Both the position numbers and the translations under genes were made by a program. Of a stretch of 14,309 nt of DNA, positions 12,398 through 14,309 are shown piece by piece; within the stretch, counting starts at the first letter, position 1; the number at the start of each line of letters is the position of its first letter. The stretch covers positions 1-14,309 of the forward strand of contig CANMHZ010000009.1 of the NCBI GenBank assembly GCA_947497635.1, read 5' to 3'. The stretch comes from Helicobacteraceae bacterium (GTDB lineage: Bacteria; Campylobacterota; Campylobacteria; Campylobacterales; Sulfurimonadaceae). The notes beneath the pieces were generated by a model. The model was not told the DNA's origin. It searched no databases and was given only the letters and a program-made list of their open reading frames with translations.

Positions 12398-13617
12398 TGG
12401 CTGATACTATGGAATTACGAGACATCGAAGTCTGGGATGGGAATATGGCAGCAGCGCAAGCGCTTCGCCAAGTACAAGTAGATGTTGTAGCGGCATATCC
12501 GATTACTCCATCAACCCCTATCGTTGAGGGGTATGCGACCTATAAAGCTAACGGCTATGTCGATGGTGAGTTTGTTATGGTTGAATCTGAGCATGCAGCA
12601 ATGTCTGGCTGTATCGGTGCATCTGCTGCAGGTGGGCGTGTTGCAACAGCAACATCATCTCCAGGTTTTGCATTGATGGTTGAGACATTGTACTCAGCAT
12701 CAGGAATGCGTCTACCAATTATCCTTAACGTTGTTAACCGTGCTATTGGTGCGCCGTTGAATGTAAATGGAGATCACTCTGATATGTATATGGGGCGTGA
12801 CAGCGGATGGATTCAACTTGATGCTTATAACCCTCAACACGCGTATGATTTGAACTTTATTGCGTTCAAAGTTGCAGAAGATCACGATGTTCGTCTCCCA
12901 GCTATGGTTCACCAAGATGGATTTATGACATCACATACCGCGCAAGGCGTTCACACGTTAACCGATGAAGCAGCGTATGGTTTTGTTGGTGAATTTCAAC
13001 CGATGAATGATATGCTTGACCTTGATCATCCTGTAACGCACGGAGTTCAAACGGAAGAAGATTGGCACTTTGAGCACAAAGCACGTCAACAACACGCTTT
13101 GATGACAGCCGTTATTCCAAAAATTGAAGCTGCATTCGCTGAATTCGAAAAATTGAGTGGACGTAAATACAACCTTGTTGAAACACACCAAATGGAAGAC
13201 GCTGAAATGGTCGTTATTTGTATGGGTACATCGGTTGAAACAGCAATGGAAGTTGTTGATGAATTACGTGCTCAAGGGATTAAAGCGGGCGTTGTCGGAA
13301 TCCGTGTTTTCCGTCCTTGGCCGTTAGAGCAATTGGCTGAAGTACTTAAAAATGTAAAAGCAATCGGTACTTTGGACCGTTCAAGTCCTCACGGTACAGT
13401 GGGTATGCTTTACAATGAAATCGCTGGAACGTTATTTAATTGCGATACGAAAGCGGTATTGAACAACTATATTTATGGTTTGGGTGGACGTGATTTAACC
13501 AAAGCACATGTAGTAGGAATTTTCAATGATTTGAAAGCAAATGTTGATGCAGGAAAACTTACAACACCATTGCAACAGTATATCGGTCTTCGTGGACCGA
13601 AGCTTTCGTTTTTCTAA
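12397..13617 (+). CDS. porA: Pyruvate:ferredoxin oxidoreductase, alpha subunit
   Basis: The 406-residue subunit is full length for a separate alpha chain. It shows the pyrimidine-binding domain signature AAYPITPSTPIVEGYA (32-47), VMVESEHAAMSGCIGASAAGGR (60-81), with the conserved glutamate near 63 placed to activate thiamine diphosphate, and domain II around VVICMGTSVETAMEVVDELR. With porB it forms the active site that oxidatively decarboxylates pyruvate to acetyl-CoA, or fixes CO2 in the reverse direction in reductive-TCA Campylobacterota. Whether this strain uses the reverse direction is inference. It starts on the last base of porD's stop codon. Confidence 0.95.
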   Translation: MADTMELRDIEVWDGNMAAAQALRQVQVDVVAAYPITPSTPIVEGYATYKANGYVDGEFVMVESEHAAMSGCIGASAAGGRVATATSSPGFALMVETLYSASGMRLPIILNVVNRAIGAPLNVNGDHSDMYMGRDSGWIQLDAYNPQHAYDLNFIAFKVAEDHDVRLPAMVHQDGFMTSHTAQGVHTLTDEAAYGFVGEFQPMNDMLDLDHPVTHGVQTEEDWHFEHKARQQHALMTAVIPKIEAAFAEFEKLSGRKYNLVETHQMEDAEMVVICMGTSVETAMEVVDELRAQGIKAGVVGIRVFRPWPLEQLAEVLKNVKAIGTLDRSSPHGTVGMLYNEIAGTLFNCDTKAVLNNYIYGLGGRDLTKAHVVGIFNDLKANVDAGKLTTPLQQYIGLRGPKLSFF

Positions 13618-13626
13618 GGAGTCGAC

Positions 13627-14309
13627 ATGTCAGAAATTAAAAAAATTAAAAATTTAAAAGAGTTTTCAACCTCTGCAGATCGTTTTGAGGGTGCTAATCT
13701 TTTGTGTCCAGGATGTGCTCACTCGATTATTGTTCGTGAAGTTTTGAATGCTACGAATGATGATCTTATTCTTGCAGCTTCTACGGGATGTTTGGAAGTA
13801 TGTACGGCAGTTTATCCGTATACTTCATGGGATGCTTCATGGATTCATATCGGTTTTGAAAATGGTTCAACAGCAGTTGCTGGTGCTGAAGCAATGTACA
13901 AAGCGCTTAAAACCAAAGGTCGTTTGAAGCAACCTGATCGTGTTCCTAAATTCGTCGCATTCGGCGGAGATGGTGCGACATATGATATTGGATTCCAATG
14001 GATTTCAGGATGTTTTGAACGTGGACACAACATGATGTATGTGTGTTTGGATAATGAAGTGTATGCAAATACAGGCGGACAACGTTCAAGCTCAACTCCA
14101 ATTGGAGCATCGGCTACGACGACTCCTGCTGGAACTACAAGCTACGGTGAGAAGAAAAATAAAAAAGACATGGTTGCTATTATGGCAGCACATGGTTCTC
14201 CATACGTAGCACAAGTTGCTCCAAATAAATGGAAAGACATGGTAGCTAAAATCCAAAAAGGGTTTGCTGCAGAGGGCCCAGTATTTATCAATGCAATGTC
14301 AGCATGTAC
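13627..14309 (+). CDS. porB: Pyruvate:ferredoxin oxidoreductase, beta subunit (3' end beyond the window)
   Basis: The frame is open to the right edge, giving 227 codons of a chain usually near 310. It begins after a TAAGGAG Shine-Dalgarno that overlaps porA's stop. Cluster cysteines are at 27 and 30 (LLCPGCAH) and 55 (TGCLEVC). The thiamine diphosphate/Mg motif runs from GGDGATYDIG to LDNEVYANTGGQ. The stretch TTTPAGTTSYGEKKNKKD, just downstream, is typical of pyruvate-type beta chains. It is the catalytic TPP-binding partner of porA. The missing C-terminus includes the expected fourth cluster cysteine. Confidence 0.95.
   Translation, partial: MSEIKKIKNLKEFSTSADRFEGANLLCPGCAHSIIVREVLNATNDDLILAASTGCLEVCTAVYPYTSWDASWIHIGFENGSTAVAGAEAMYKALKTKGRLKQPDRVPKFVAFGGDGATYDIGFQWISGCFERGHNMMYVCLDNEVYANTGGQRSSSTPIGASATTTPAGTTSYGEKKNKKDMVAIMAAHGSPYVAQVAPNKWKDMVAKIQKGFAAEGPVFINAMSAC

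Overview
The window looks like a chromosomal segment of a free-living Campylobacterota (epsilonproteobacterial) organism, most like the Sulfurimonas/Sulfuricurvum group. This rests on the gene content: a gamma-delta-alpha-beta pyruvate:ferredoxin oxidoreductase operon in the order known from Helicobacter, an rplM-rpsI pair, an eptA next to a PAP2 lipid phosphatase as in Helicobacter, AT-rich DNA, and promoters with good -10 boxes but weak -35 boxes. The genus is an inference.

Layout. 1-3117 is an accessory block on the + strand: a stand-alone DnaA AAA+ domain that has lost its key nucleotide-contact residues, a small protein of unknown function, a receiver-like (cREC-type) protein, and a fused Fe-S/PD-(D/E)XK plus DEDDy nuclease of the DUF2779 type. 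The promoters before the first and second genes share the same palindrome at the same distance from the -10 box. 3185-4050 is rplM-rpsI with a terminator. 4117-6414 is an envelope-modification pair: eptA, then a PAP2 phosphatase whose N-terminus lies in another frame. 6433-6551 is a promoter and tRNA-Gly(TCC). 6585-7598 (minus) is an M29-like metallopeptidase homologue.

7599-9145 is a decayed, AT-rich, mostly intergenic zone. It holds one secreted protein of unknown function (minus) and, on opposite strands, two relics of one protein family that may be Sel1-like. It also holds a compact minus-strand locus at 8868-9077 that looks like an undescribed type I toxin-antitoxin or self-attenuating small-protein system. 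That locus has an extended -10 promoter, an ~80-nt small RNA with a terminator, and a 19-codon hydrophobic ORF with a strong Shine-Dalgarno. The small RNA is complementary to the ORF's mRNA on both sides of the ribosome-binding site.

9146-11295 is an orphan family-5 solute-binding protein gene overlapping a HAD phosphatase gene. 11413 to the right edge is porG-porD-porA-porB, with porB running off the window. These four subunits together make the enzyme that interconverts pyruvate and acetyl-CoA with ferredoxin/flavodoxin. The only gene-free stretch longer than 300 bases is 8589-9145, described above; 8589-8750 within it shows nothing I can name.
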